DNA of 11,822 bases, taken from positions 1 through 11,822 of the forward strand of contig CAZYXZ010000087.1 in the NCBI GenBank assembly GCA_964651395.1, written 5' to 3'. The notes beneath the pieces were generated by a model. The model had not been told where the DNA came from, made no database searches, and saw only the letters and a list, made by a program, of their open reading frames with translations. The translations under genes and the position numbers were made by a program. This document shows, piece by piece, positions 5,624-11,822 of the stretch. The number at the start of each line of letters is the position of its first letter. Positions within the stretch are counted from its first letter, which is position 1. Source of the DNA: CAZYXZ01 sp964651395 (GTDB taxonomy: Bacteria > Actinomycetota > Actinomycetes > BP-191).

Positions 5624-5759
5624 TCGCGGTCGCGCGCCTGTTGCGGCCATCACGGGAAAACAAGCCGGCACTTCGGCGAATCTCACCACGGGGTAACGGT
5701 TGGCTTGCCATGCTTGCGGGCACCACACATCGCCGGCAGGGAAGCCGGCTCGGGCGAGA

Positions 5760-6140
5760 GTGGAGGCGGACATCGAGGCACGTCTCGCCCTGCCACCGTC
5801 GCCGGCAAGCGCCGCCGCGGCGCGCAGGTTCATCCAGCGGACACTCGACGAGTGGGGCTGCGGCGACCTCCGGCACGACGTCACCCTGCTGGTCAGCGAG
5901 CTCGTGACGAACGCCATCCTGCACGCGCGGTCCGAGCTCGAGGTGGTCCTGCGCCGCAAGGGCGCGGCGCTGCGCGTGGAGGTGGGCGACGGCAGCTCGC
6001 TGCCTCCGGTGATCCGCAACTACGAGGACGAGGCCATGACCGGCCGGGGGCTGTCCCTGGTCGAGCGGCTGACCACTGCGTGGGGCGTCGAGGAGCGGCC
6101 GAACGGCAAGATCGTGTGGTTCGAGGTCCCAGCCGGTTAG
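5760..6140 (+). CDS. RsbW-like ATP-binding protein (HATPase_c anti-sigma/serine kinase family)
   Basis: The protein has the GHKL ATPase fold used by anti-sigma-factor kinases such as RsbW and by many short regulatory ATPases of actinomycetes. From GTG 5760 it is 126 residues. The N-box is visible as HDVTLLVSELVTNAILHA, with the Glu and Asn needed for Mg-ATP. The G1-like motif is VEVGDGS, and the G2 region reads MTGRGLSLVERL, ending in a typical strand KIVWFEV. It would phosphorylate or sequester a partner that the neighbouring SpoIIE-type phosphatase reverses; neither a sigma factor nor a STAS antagonist is in the window. The reading frame extends back to TTG 5700, adding MACHACGHHTSPAGKPARAR. 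That stretch has poor third-position GC, so GTG 5760 is preferred. A perfect GCCGGC hairpin (5732-5749) with AGGGAA in its loop lies just upstream. Confidence 0.88.
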   Translation: MEADIEARLALPPSPASAAAARRFIQRTLDEWGCGDLRHDVTLLVSELVTNAILHARSELEVVLRRKGAALRVEVGDGSSLPPVIRNYEDEAMTGRGLSLVERLTTAWGVEERPNGKIVWFEVPAG

Positions 6141-6149
6141 GTTCACCCG

Positions 6150-6377
6150 ATGGCAGAGCAACGGGGCAAAGGCAGCCGTGGCGGCGGCATCGGCAGCCTG
6201 GTCGGCGCCGGACCGTCGGTCGTCGGCGTGAGCGGCGCGATGCGCGCACGGGACGTCTCCCGGCCGCGACCCGAGCAGGTGGCGGACGCCGACGCGAACC
6301 TGGTCATCCGCCGCCGGGCGCTGGACGCCCCGCTCCCGCCGCTGCCTACCGCCGGTCCAAAGCGGCCAGCTGGCTGA
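6150..6377 (+). CDS. Small unknown actinobacterial protein
   Basis: A 75-residue reading frame starts 9 nt after the RsbW-like gene, so the two are probably cotranscribed. The protein is glycine-rich at the start (SRGGGIGSLVGAGPS), then has VVGVSGAMRARDVSRP, a segment I associate with short hypothetical proteins of related actinomycetes. It ends in a proline-rich tail. There is no membrane segment, signal peptide or known domain. After the first ten codons, third positions are strongly G/C, supporting real coding. The ribosome site is weak. The last 32 nt overlap the 3' end of rpiB tail to tail. Function unknown. Confidence 0.6.
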   Translation: MAEQRGKGSRGGGIGSLVGAGPSVVGVSGAMRARDVSRPRPEQVADADANLVIRRRALDAPLPPLPTAGPKRPAG

Positions 6378-6792
6378 TCCGGCGGACGTGCCTCTCCTCG
6401 CCCGAGAACGGCGTCCCGAGGAACGTCGACACGATCCGGTACGCCGTCCCCGGGTCGACCAGCCGGGCGCCCAGCGAGCAGACGTTCGCGTCATTGTGCT
6501 CGCGCGCGAGTCGGGCGACGTCGGCGCTCCAGCACACGGCGGCACGGGCACCGGGAACCTTGTTCGCCGCGATGGCCTCGCCGTTGCCGGAGCCACCGAC
6601 TACGACGGCCGCGGAGCCCGGGTCGCCGACGGCCCGACGCGCCGCCTCGGCGCAGTACGCCGGATAGTCGTCGTCCGAGTCCTCGGTGAGCGCGCCGCAG
6701 TCGACCGGCTCGTGGCCGTGGTCGCGCAGCCACGCGACGAGCAGCTGCTTGAGCGCGAACCCCGCGTGGTCGGTACCGAGGTAGACCCTCAA
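6346..6792 (-). CDS. rpiB: Ribose-5-phosphate isomerase B
   Basis: RpiB interconverts ribose 5-phosphate and ribulose 5-phosphate in the non-oxidative pentose phosphate pathway. The product is 148 residues, close to the usual length. Asp8-His9 (GTDHAG) bind substrate, the phosphate/catalytic loop is GGSGNGE at 66-72, and His99-Asn100 (AREHND) complete the site. As in mycobacterial RpiB, the loop has no catalytic cysteine, so Glu72 is the expected base. The start is TTG at 6790-6792, giving MRVYLGTDHAG, the normal N-terminus. It overlaps the TGA of the aldehyde dehydrogenase gene by 4 nt, which implies translational coupling. RpiB is commonly found near tig and pepN in actinobacteria, matching this context. 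Confidence 0.95.
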   Translation of the reverse strand: MRVYLGTDHAGFALKQLLVAWLRDHGHEPVDCGALTEDSDDDYPAYCAEAARRAVGDPGSAAVVVGGSGNGEAIAANKVPGARAAVCWSADVARLAREHNDANVCSLGARLVDPGTAYRIVSTFLGTPFSGEERHVRRISQLAALDRR

Positions 6793-8207
6793 AGCTGGAG
6801 CGACTTCACCTCGAGGAACTCCTCGAGGCCGTAGCGCCCGAGCTCACGACCGCTGCCCGACTGCTTGTACCCGCCGAAGGGGGCGAGCGGGTTGAACCGG
6901 CCGCCGTTGACGTCGACCTGACCGGTCCGCATCCGGCGGGCGAACGCCTTGGCGCGCTCCGGGTCGCCGGACCACACGCCACCGGCCAGCCCGTAGACGG
7001 TGTCGTTGGCGATGCGCAGGGCGTCGGCCTCGTCGTCGTACGGCATGATCGCGAGCACCGGACCGAAGATCTCCTCCTGCGCGATCGTCATGTCGGTCGT
7101 GACGTCGGCGAAGACGGTCGGCCGCACGTAGTAGCCCGTGGGCAGCTCGGCGGGCGCCTCGGTGCCGCCGGTCACGAGCCGCGCACCCTCCGCGATGCCC
7201 TTCTCGATGTAGCCGCGCACGCGATCGCGCTGCGTCGCCGACACCAGCGGACCGAGCCGTGTGCCCTCCGCGAGCGGGTCGCCCGGCGCGAACGACTCGG
7301 CGAGCTGGCCGGCCAGCTGCGCGGCCTCCTCCTGCCGGTCGCGCGGCACGAGCATGCGCGTCCACGCCGTACAGGTCTGGCCGGAGTTGACCATCACGTT
7401 GCTGACGCCGACCTTCACCGCGGTCGCGAGGTCCGCGTCGTCGAGGATGACGTTGGCCGACTTGCCGCCCAGCTCCAGGGCGACGCGCTTGACCGTCTGC
7501 GCCGCCAGCTCGGACACGCGCTTGCCCGCGCGGGTCGAACCCGTGAAGTGGACGAGGTCGACGTCGGGGTGCCCGGCGATCGCCTCGCCGACGACCGGCC
7601 CGGTGCCGGTGACGAGGTTGAAGACGCCGGGCGGGAGGCCGACCTCGTCGATGATCTCGGTGAGCAGGTAGGCGCACAGCGGCGCGACCTCGCTCGGCTT
7701 GAGCACGATCGTGCACCCCGCGGCGATCGCCGGAGCCACCTTGTTGACCACCTGGTGGAGCGGGTAGTTCCACGGCGTGATGGCCCCGACGACGCCGATC
7801 GGCTCGCGGACGACCAGCGAGTTGCCGATCGTCTCCTCGAACTCGAAGTCGCGGACCAGCTGCGCGTAGCTGCCCATCACGGTGACCGGCAGCCCGGCCT
7901 GGATCATCTGCGCGATCTTCAGCGGCGCGCCCATCTCGGCGGCGATCGTCTGCGCGATCTGCTCCTGACGCGCGACCAGGCCCTCCTGGAGCCGCTCGAG
8001 GTACTTCGCGCGCTCGTCGACGCTGGTCGTCGACCACGACTCGAACGCGCGGCGCGCGGCCGCCACTGCCAGGTCGACGTCCGCAGCCGTCCCCTCGGGG
8101 ATCCGGCCGATGACGTCCTCGGTGGCCGGGTTGACCACGTCGATGCTGCCCTTGCCCGTGGACGGGACCCAGGCTCCGTCGATGTAGATCGTGTCGCGCG
8201 TGTCCAC
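6789..8207 (-). CDS. NAD(P)-dependent aldehyde dehydrogenase
   Basis: This ALDH-superfamily enzyme oxidises an aldehyde to the acid; the substrate cannot be told from sequence. From GTG 8205-8207 the protein is 472 residues, normal for the family, and GAGGAGG lies just upstream. The longer open frame extending to 8465 covers the small zinc-finger gene and is not coding. Key residues are present: Asn147 in TPWNYP, Lys170 in LKPSE, the glycine-rich cofactor region FTGSTRAGKRV near 221-231, Glu245 in LELGGKS, and the nucleophile Cys279 in NSGQTCTAW. It lies third in a minus-strand run of HAD hydrolase, C2H2 protein, ALDH and rpiB, and its stop overlaps the rpiB start. A role in aldehyde detoxification linked to sugar-phosphate metabolism is conceivable but not shown. 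Confidence 0.95.
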   Translation of the reverse strand: MDTRDTIYIDGAWVPSTGKGSIDVVNPATEDVIGRIPEGTAADVDLAVAAARRAFESWSTTSVDERAKYLERLQEGLVARQEQIAQTIAAEMGAPLKIAQMIQAGLPVTVMGSYAQLVRDFEFEETIGNSLVVREPIGVVGAITPWNYPLHQVVNKVAPAIAAGCTIVLKPSEVAPLCAYLLTEIIDEVGLPPGVFNLVTGTGPVVGEAIAGHPDVDLVHFTGSTRAGKRVSELAAQTVKRVALELGGKSANVILDDADLATAVKVGVSNVMVNSGQTCTAWTRMLVPRDRQEEAAQLAGQLAESFAPGDPLAEGTRLGPLVSATQRDRVRGYIEKGIAEGARLVTGGTEAPAELPTGYYVRPTVFADVTTDMTIAQEEIFGPVLAIMPYDDEADALRIANDTVYGLAGGVWSGDPERAKAFARRMRTGQVDVNGGRFNPLAPFGGYKQSGSGRELGRYGLEEFLEVKSLQL

Positions 8208-8236
8208 TGCTCCTCCTCGATGCGGTGCTGCGGACC

Positions 8237-8401
8237 CTAGTTGTCCTCGGTGGTCCGCTGCTCCCTGGCCCAGTCGGCGTGCCTGCCAGGGTGCGGCAGG
8301 TGCTCGCCGATCCTGCCCGGGTGGTCGGTGTCGAGGTGGTCGCGCAGGTCGGCTTCCGAGGCGAAGCGCAGCTCGCAGTCGGGGCACTGATGGACGCTCA
8401 T
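8237..8401 (-). CDS. Small C2H2 zinc-finger-like protein
   Basis: The 54-residue product contains one clear C2H2 pattern near its N-terminus: C-x2-C-x12-H-x4-H within QCPDCELRFASEADLRDHL and the following TDH. Phe and Leu sit at the classical core positions. The rest is a short basic/acidic tail with no other domain. The ATG at 8399-8401 is preceded by GAGGAGG about 8 nt upstream, an excellent site; an in-frame start 9 codons earlier has none. Gaps are 23 nt to the upstream HAD gene and 29 nt to the downstream ALDH gene, so all are probably cotranscribed. It may bind nucleic acid or a protein partner. Single-finger proteins of this size occur in actinomycetes, but I know no function for this one. 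Confidence 0.8.
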   Translation of the reverse strand: MSVHQCPDCELRFASEADLRDHLDTDHPGRIGEHLPHPGRHADWAREQRTTEDN

Positions 8402-8424
8402 GTCCGCCCTCCTCACCGTGTGGG

Positions 8425-9174
8425 TCAACTATCCCCCAGGCCGAGCGCCTGCGGCAGGTGCGCATGGTCGGCGACCACGAGGTGGGCCTCCGGCTCGCCG
8501 TCGGCGTCGTCGTCGAAGACGCCGGTGTAGCGCACCGCGGTCATGCCCATGGCCAGGGCGCCGGCCACGTCGGTACGGCGGAGGTCGCCCACGTGCGCCG
8601 TCTCCGCAGGCTGCACACCCAGCCCGGACAGCGCGTGCTCGAAGATCTCGCGGGCCGGCTTGTAGTAGCCGACCTCGTCCGAGAAGGACCAGTGGTCGAA
8701 CAGGTCGAGCAGGCCCTGCCGGCGGAGGTGCTCGCGCAGCAGCGGGCTGGCCGTCATCCCCACGTCGCAGACGATGCCGATCCGGCACCCGGCGTCCCGG
8801 AGTGCGTGCAGGCAGGCTGCGGCGTTCGGCGTGACGTGCAGCTCGGCGCCCTCGGCCGCCCGGCTGAACGCGTCCGCCAGCTGCGCGGCGACGTCGCCGG
8901 GTACGTCGACGCCGAGGCGCTCGAGGATGTCATCGACGGCGGTGCGGTGGCTGTACTGGCGGCCGGCCGTCCAGTGGTCGACGTACCGCTGCCACGAGGA
9001 GTCGAAGGCGGCCTCGAGGGCGGGACGGCCTATGCCGAGGCCGGCCTCTTCGGCGATGCCTTCCCAAGCCGTGAGCCGCCGGTTGCGGAGGTGGCCGCGG
9101 TCTTCCGACATCAACGTGTTCCAGAAGTCGAAGGTCACCGCGCGGATCGGCTGCACCGGCGCAGTGTCTCCCAC
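8425..9174 (-). CDS. HAD-superfamily hydrolase with atypical motif I
   Basis: The 249-residue product has the haloacid-dehalogenase fold with a helical cap at about residues 25-110. The nucleophile is Asp16 in VTFDFWNTL. The residue two positions on, normally the Asp acid/base of phosphatases, is Trp18. Motif II reads VCDVG (136-139) instead of a Ser/Thr-containing loop, motif III is Lys172 in YYKPA, and motif IV is GDLRRTD (196-202). DFWNTL variants occur in other HAD proteins, so this is a real subfamily, but phosphatase activity cannot be assumed. The GTG at 9172-9174 has no ribosome site. GTG at 9154-9156 (VQPIRAVTFD) has GGGAG 11 nt upstream and is an alternative start. It is first in the minus-strand gene run leading to rpiB and divergent from pepN, 49 nt away. 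Confidence 0.9.
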   Translation of the reverse strand: MGDTAPVQPIRAVTFDFWNTLMSEDRGHLRNRRLTAWEGIAEEAGLGIGRPALEAAFDSSWQRYVDHWTAGRQYSHRTAVDDILERLGVDVPGDVAAQLADAFSRAAEGAELHVTPNAAACLHALRDAGCRIGIVCDVGMTASPLLREHLRRQGLLDLFDHWSFSDEVGYYKPAREIFEHALSGLGVQPAETAHVGDLRRTDVAGALAMGMTAVRYTGVFDDDADGEPEAHLVVADHAHLPQALGLGDS

Positions 9175-9223
9175 TGGTGCGAGGATGCGCCCACCCAGTC
9201 AGCCCCGGAACGGAGCCCCTCGC

Positions 9224-11822
9224 TTGTCCGAGAACAACCTCACCCGAGACGAGGCGCGCACTCGCGCAGCCCTCGTGAGCGGTGCGTCGTACGCGATCAC
9301 CCTCGACCTGACCACGGGGTCGGAGACGTTCGCGTCGACCACCGTCCTGCGCTTCCGGGCGGAGCCGGGGTCCAGCACCTTCCTCGACTTCACCGCGCCC
9401 GCCGTCCACGAGCTGGTCGTCAACGGCACGGCGGTGGACACCGCCGCCTTCGACGGCAACCGCATCCAGCTGACCGGCCTGGCGGCCGACAACGAGGTGC
9501 GGGTCGTCGGCCAGGCGGCGTACATGCACACCGGCGTCGGCCTGCACCGCTTCGTCGACCCGGTGGACGAGCGGGTCTACCTGCACACGCAGTTCGAGAC
9601 GTTCGACGCGCACCGGGTCTACGCGTGCTTCGACCAGCCCGACATCAAGGCGACGTTCGACTTCAGCGTCGTCGCACCGGAGGAGTGGGTGGTCGTCGCC
9701 AACTCGCCGGTCGTCGAGCGGCCGGCCGAGGGCGAGGCCGGCACGTGGCGGTTCGAGACCACGAGACCGATGTCGACCTACATCACGGCGATCGTCGCCG
9801 GCTCGTACTACGAGGTGCGCGACCGGCACGGCGACATCGACCTCGGCATCTACTGCCGCCGCTCGATGGCCGAGTTCCTGGACGCGGACGAGCTGTTCGA
9901 CCTCACGCGCCGCGGCTTCGACTGGTTCACGACGAACTTCGACTACCCCTACCCGTTCGGGAACAAGTACGACCAGCTCTTCGTGCCGGAGTTCAACGCA
10001 GGCGCGATGGAGAACGCCGGCGCAGTCACGTTCCTCGAGGACTACGTCTTCCGGTCGAAGGTGACCGACGCGTCGTACGAGCGGCGGGCCGAGACCCTGC
10101 TGCACGAGATGGCGCACATGTGGTTCGGCGACCTCGTGACCATGCGCTGGTGGGACGACCTCTGGCTCAACGAGAGCTTCGCGACGTACGCCTCCGTGCT
10201 CTGCCAGGTGGAGGCGACGCGCTTCACCGGCGCGTGGACGACGTTCTGCAACGCGGAGAAGACCTGGGCGCTGCGCCAGGACCAGCTGCCGTCGACGCAT
10301 CCGATCGCCGCCGACATGGTCGACATCCACACGGTCGAGACCAACTTCGACGGCATCACCTACGCGAAGGGCGCGTCGGTGCTGCGCCAGCTCGTGGCGT
10401 GGGTCGGGCAGGACGCGTTCCTCGACGGGCTGCGTAGCTACTTCAAGCGCCACGAGTACGCGAACACCGAGCTGCGCGACCTGCTGGTGGAGCTCGAGCG
10501 GTCTTCCGGCCGCGACCTGTCCGGCTGGTCGGCCGAATGGCTGGAGACCGCGGGCGTCAACACGCTGCGCGCCGAGTTCGAGACCGACGACCACGGCGGC
10601 TTCTCGCGCTTCGAGATCGTGCAGGAGGCGCCCGAGCAGTGGCCGACGGTCCGGTCGCACCGGGTCGCGGTCGGCCTGTACGACGCGACCGACGACGGCC
10701 TCGTCCGCCGCGACCGCGTGGAGCTCGACGTGGTCGGCGCCCGGACCGACGTGAAGGAGCTGATCGGCCAGGTCGAGCCGGACCTGGTGCTGGTCAACGA
10801 CGACGACCTGGCCTACGCGAAGATCCGGCTCGACCCGCGGTCGCTCGCGACCGTCACCGAGCGGCTGGGCGACCTGCGCGACTCGCTGGCCCGCGCGCTG
10901 TGCTGGACCGCGACCTGGGACATGACGCGTGACGCCGAGCTGGCGGCCCGCGACTACATCGCCCTCGTCCTCCGCAACATCGGCGCGGAGACCGACGTCG
11001 GCGTCGTCCAGGCGCTCCTCGCGCAGTGCGCCGGCGCGGTCTTCAACTACAGCGACCTCGCGCACCGCAGCGAGGCCCTGGAGCTGCTCGCAACCGCCGC
11101 CTATGAGTCCCTGGCGGAACAGGAGGGCGGCAGCGACCACCAGCTGGCGTGGGCGAGGTCGTTCATCGGCGCCGCGCGCTCGGAGGGGCATGTGGCAGTC
11201 GTCCGCGGCATGCTCAACGGCACCATCGTCTTCGACGGGCTGGCCGTCGACACCGAGCTGCGCTGGCACCTCGTCCGCAGCCTCGCCGCGCTCGGCGAGG
11301 ACGGCGGACTCATCGACGCGGAGCTCGAGCGCGACCCGACCTCCGCCGGGCAGCGGCACGCGGCGGCAGCCCGCGCGGCCGTGCCGACGGCCGAGGCGAA
11401 GGCCGCGGCTTGGCAGGCGATCGTGGAGGACGAGTCGCTGCCCAACGCCGTGCTCTCGGCGACACTGGCCGGCTTCCAGCACCCCGAGCAGGTCGAGCTG
11501 CTGCGCCCGTACGCCGCGCGCTACTTCGAGGTGATCGACGGGATCTGGGCGGCGCGGACCAGCGAGGTGGCCAACAACATCGCGACCAACCTGTTCCCGC
11601 AGCACGTGATCGAGCAGGCGACCCTCGACCTGGCCGACCGCTTCCTGGCCTCCGGCGGGTCAGCGGTCCCGATCCAGCGGACGGTCGTCGAGAGCCGCGA
11701 CCAGATGGCCCGCGCGCTGCGCGCGCGTGCCGTCGACGCAGCGGCCGGCGAGCTCACTCGTCGGGGCAGGGCGTCAGGGCGGCGGTGGGCGGCTCCGCCT
11801 TCGACCGGCCGCGCAGCCGGTC
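9224..11822 (+). CDS. pepN: Aminopeptidase N (M1 family zinc metallopeptidase), right end not reached
   Basis: PepN removes N-terminal residues from peptides in the cytoplasm and could finish digestion of Clp products. The M1 hallmarks are present: the exopeptidase motif GAMEN at residues 260-264 and the zinc site HEMAH at 294-298, with the third ligand Glu317 in LNESFATY, exactly 18 residues on. NFDGITYAKGA carries the usual catalytic Tyr. An ERAP1-like helical C-terminal domain follows. The start is TTG 9224, with GGAG 8 nt upstream, giving MSENNLTRDEA, the family's normal N-terminus; an in-frame ATG at 9185 lacks a proper site. About 866 codons are visible, near the full family length. No stop occurs in the frame before the window ends, and the last ~25 codons lose the third-position GC bias, so the C-terminal end is unclear. 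Confidence 0.96.
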   Translation, partial: MSENNLTRDEARTRAALVSGASYAITLDLTTGSETFASTTVLRFRAEPGSSTFLDFTAPAVHELVVNGTAVDTAAFDGNRIQLTGLAADNEVRVVGQAAYMHTGVGLHRFVDPVDERVYLHTQFETFDAHRVYACFDQPDIKATFDFSVVAPEEWVVVANSPVVERPAEGEAGTWRFETTRPMSTYITAIVAGSYYEVRDRHGDIDLGIYCRRSMAEFLDADELFDLTRRGFDWFTTNFDYPYPFGNKYDQLFVPEFNAGAMENAGAVTFLEDYVFRSKVTDASYERRAETLLHEMAHMWFGDLVTMRWWDDLWLNESFATYASVLCQVEATRFTGAWTTFCNAEKTWALRQDQLPSTHPIAADMVDIHTVETNFDGITYAKGASVLRQLVAWVGQDAFLDGLRSYFKRHEYANTELRDLLVELERSSGRDLSGWSAEWLETAGVNTLRAEFETDDHGGFSRFEIVQEAPEQWPTVRSHRVAVGLYDATDDGLVRRDRVELDVVGARTDVKELIGQVEPDLVLVNDDDLAYAKIRLDPRSLATVTERLGDLRDSLARALCWTATWDMTRDAELAARDYIALVLRNIGAETDVGVVQALLAQCAGAVFNYSDLAHRSEALELLATAAYESLAEQEGGSDHQLAWARSFIGAARSEGHVAVVRGMLNGTIVFDGLAVDTELRWHLVRSLAALGEDGGLIDAELERDPTSAGQRHAAAARAAVPTAEAKAAAWQAIVEDESLPNAVLSATLAGFQHPEQVELLRPYAARYFEVIDGIWAARTSEVANNIATNLFPQHVIEQATLDLADRFLASGGSAVPIQRTVVESRDQMARALRARAVDAAAGELTRRGRASGRRWAAPPSTGRAAG
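11754..11822 (-). CDS. 3' end of an unidentified convergent gene
   Basis: On the minus strand a frame open from the right edge ends at TGA 11754-11756 and encodes a C-terminus ending TAALTPCPDE. All 22 codons have G or C in the third position, a strong coding sign in this genome, whereas the plus-strand pepN frame over the same bases does not show it. The fragment is too short to name. It overlaps the pepN frame tail to tail. Confidence 0.5.
   Translation of the reverse strand, partial: DRLRGRSKAEPPTAALTPCPDE

Noticed and set aside
5672..5699. Sigma-B/F-type promoter (GGGTAA at 5691-5696) before the RsbW-like gene
   Set aside because: The -10-like GGGTAA lacks a GTTT-like -35 at the right distance, so the match is too weak to list.
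4501..5907. Long plus-strand frame opposite the SpoIIE-type phosphatase
   Set aside because: The minus frame has all PP2C motifs and membrane helices; the plus frame has only low-complexity Asp/Glu/Arg-rich sequence.
6844..8037. Open frame of 397 codons inside the aldehyde dehydrogenase gene
   Set aside because: Same strand but another frame; the ALDH frame carries all catalytic motifs, and this one is Arg/Ala/Gly-rich noise.
8208..8465. N-terminal extension of the aldehyde dehydrogenase
   Set aside because: It covers the C2H2 gene in another frame and is Arg/Pro-rich; GTG 8207 has a strong ribosome site and gives the normal family length.
8191..10437. Open frame of 748 codons on the plus strand
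   Set aside because: It crosses the C2H2 and HAD genes antisense and the start of pepN in another frame. Its translation is repetitive R/G/V-rich sequence with no domain.
8930..11605. Open frame of 891 codons on the minus strand opposite pepN
   Set aside because: It is antisense to a textbook M1 aminopeptidase with intact GAMEN and HExxH motifs. Its product is Arg/Val/Asp-rich low-complexity sequence typical of GC-rich shadow frames.

Overview
The window looks like chromosome of a high-GC Gram-positive actinomycete. The evidence is strong G/C bias at third codon positions, GTG and TTG starts, the order trigger factor - clpP - clpX, a mycobacterial-type RpiB and an actinobacterial M1 aminopeptidase N. 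A Nocardioidaceae-like host is an inference from gene style, not a demonstrated assignment.

Region 1 (1-2440, minus strand) is a protein-quality block: tig (trigger factor with a histidine-rich tail), a single clpP that resembles actinobacterial ClpP2, and the 5' end of clpX. Proteins leaving the ribosome are met by trigger factor, and ClpX unfolds substrates into the ClpP barrel. A candidate ClgR-like operator lies upstream of clpP.

Region 2 (2441-2760) is a tRNA node. It holds tRNA-Pro(UGG) on the minus strand only 16 nt from the tig start codon, a degenerate partial copy of that tRNA about 90 nt upstream of it, and tRNA-Gly(UCC) on the plus strand.

Region 3 (2749-4447) looks accessory, with codon use less GC-biased by eye. 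It carries an HNH nuclease gene, a divergent membrane-anchored DUF4352-like protein gene, and a cysteine-rich zinc-ribbon-like gene. The last 11 nt around the tRNA-Gly 3' end recur exactly at 4150-4160. The stop codons of the HNH gene and the zinc-ribbon gene lie inside the two copies. This is the most interesting structure in the window: a possible 1.4-kb islet inserted at the 3' end of tRNA-Gly, with no recognisable integrase.

Region 4 (4534-6377) is a probable partner-switching signalling pair: a membrane PP2C/SpoIIE-type phosphatase divergent from a short RsbW-like ATPase. A small unknown protein follows the ATPase.

Region 5 (6346-9174, minus strand) is a compact run of four genes: a HAD-like hydrolase, a 54-residue C2H2-finger protein, an aldehyde dehydrogenase and rpiB. 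Gaps are 23 and 29 nt, then a 4-nt stop/start overlap. Region 6 (9224 to the end, plus strand) is pepN, whose open frame has no stop before the window ends. It overlaps what looks like the 3' end of a convergent gene.

No CRISPR array, transposase, integrase or rRNA was seen, and no stretch over 300 nt lacks a gene.
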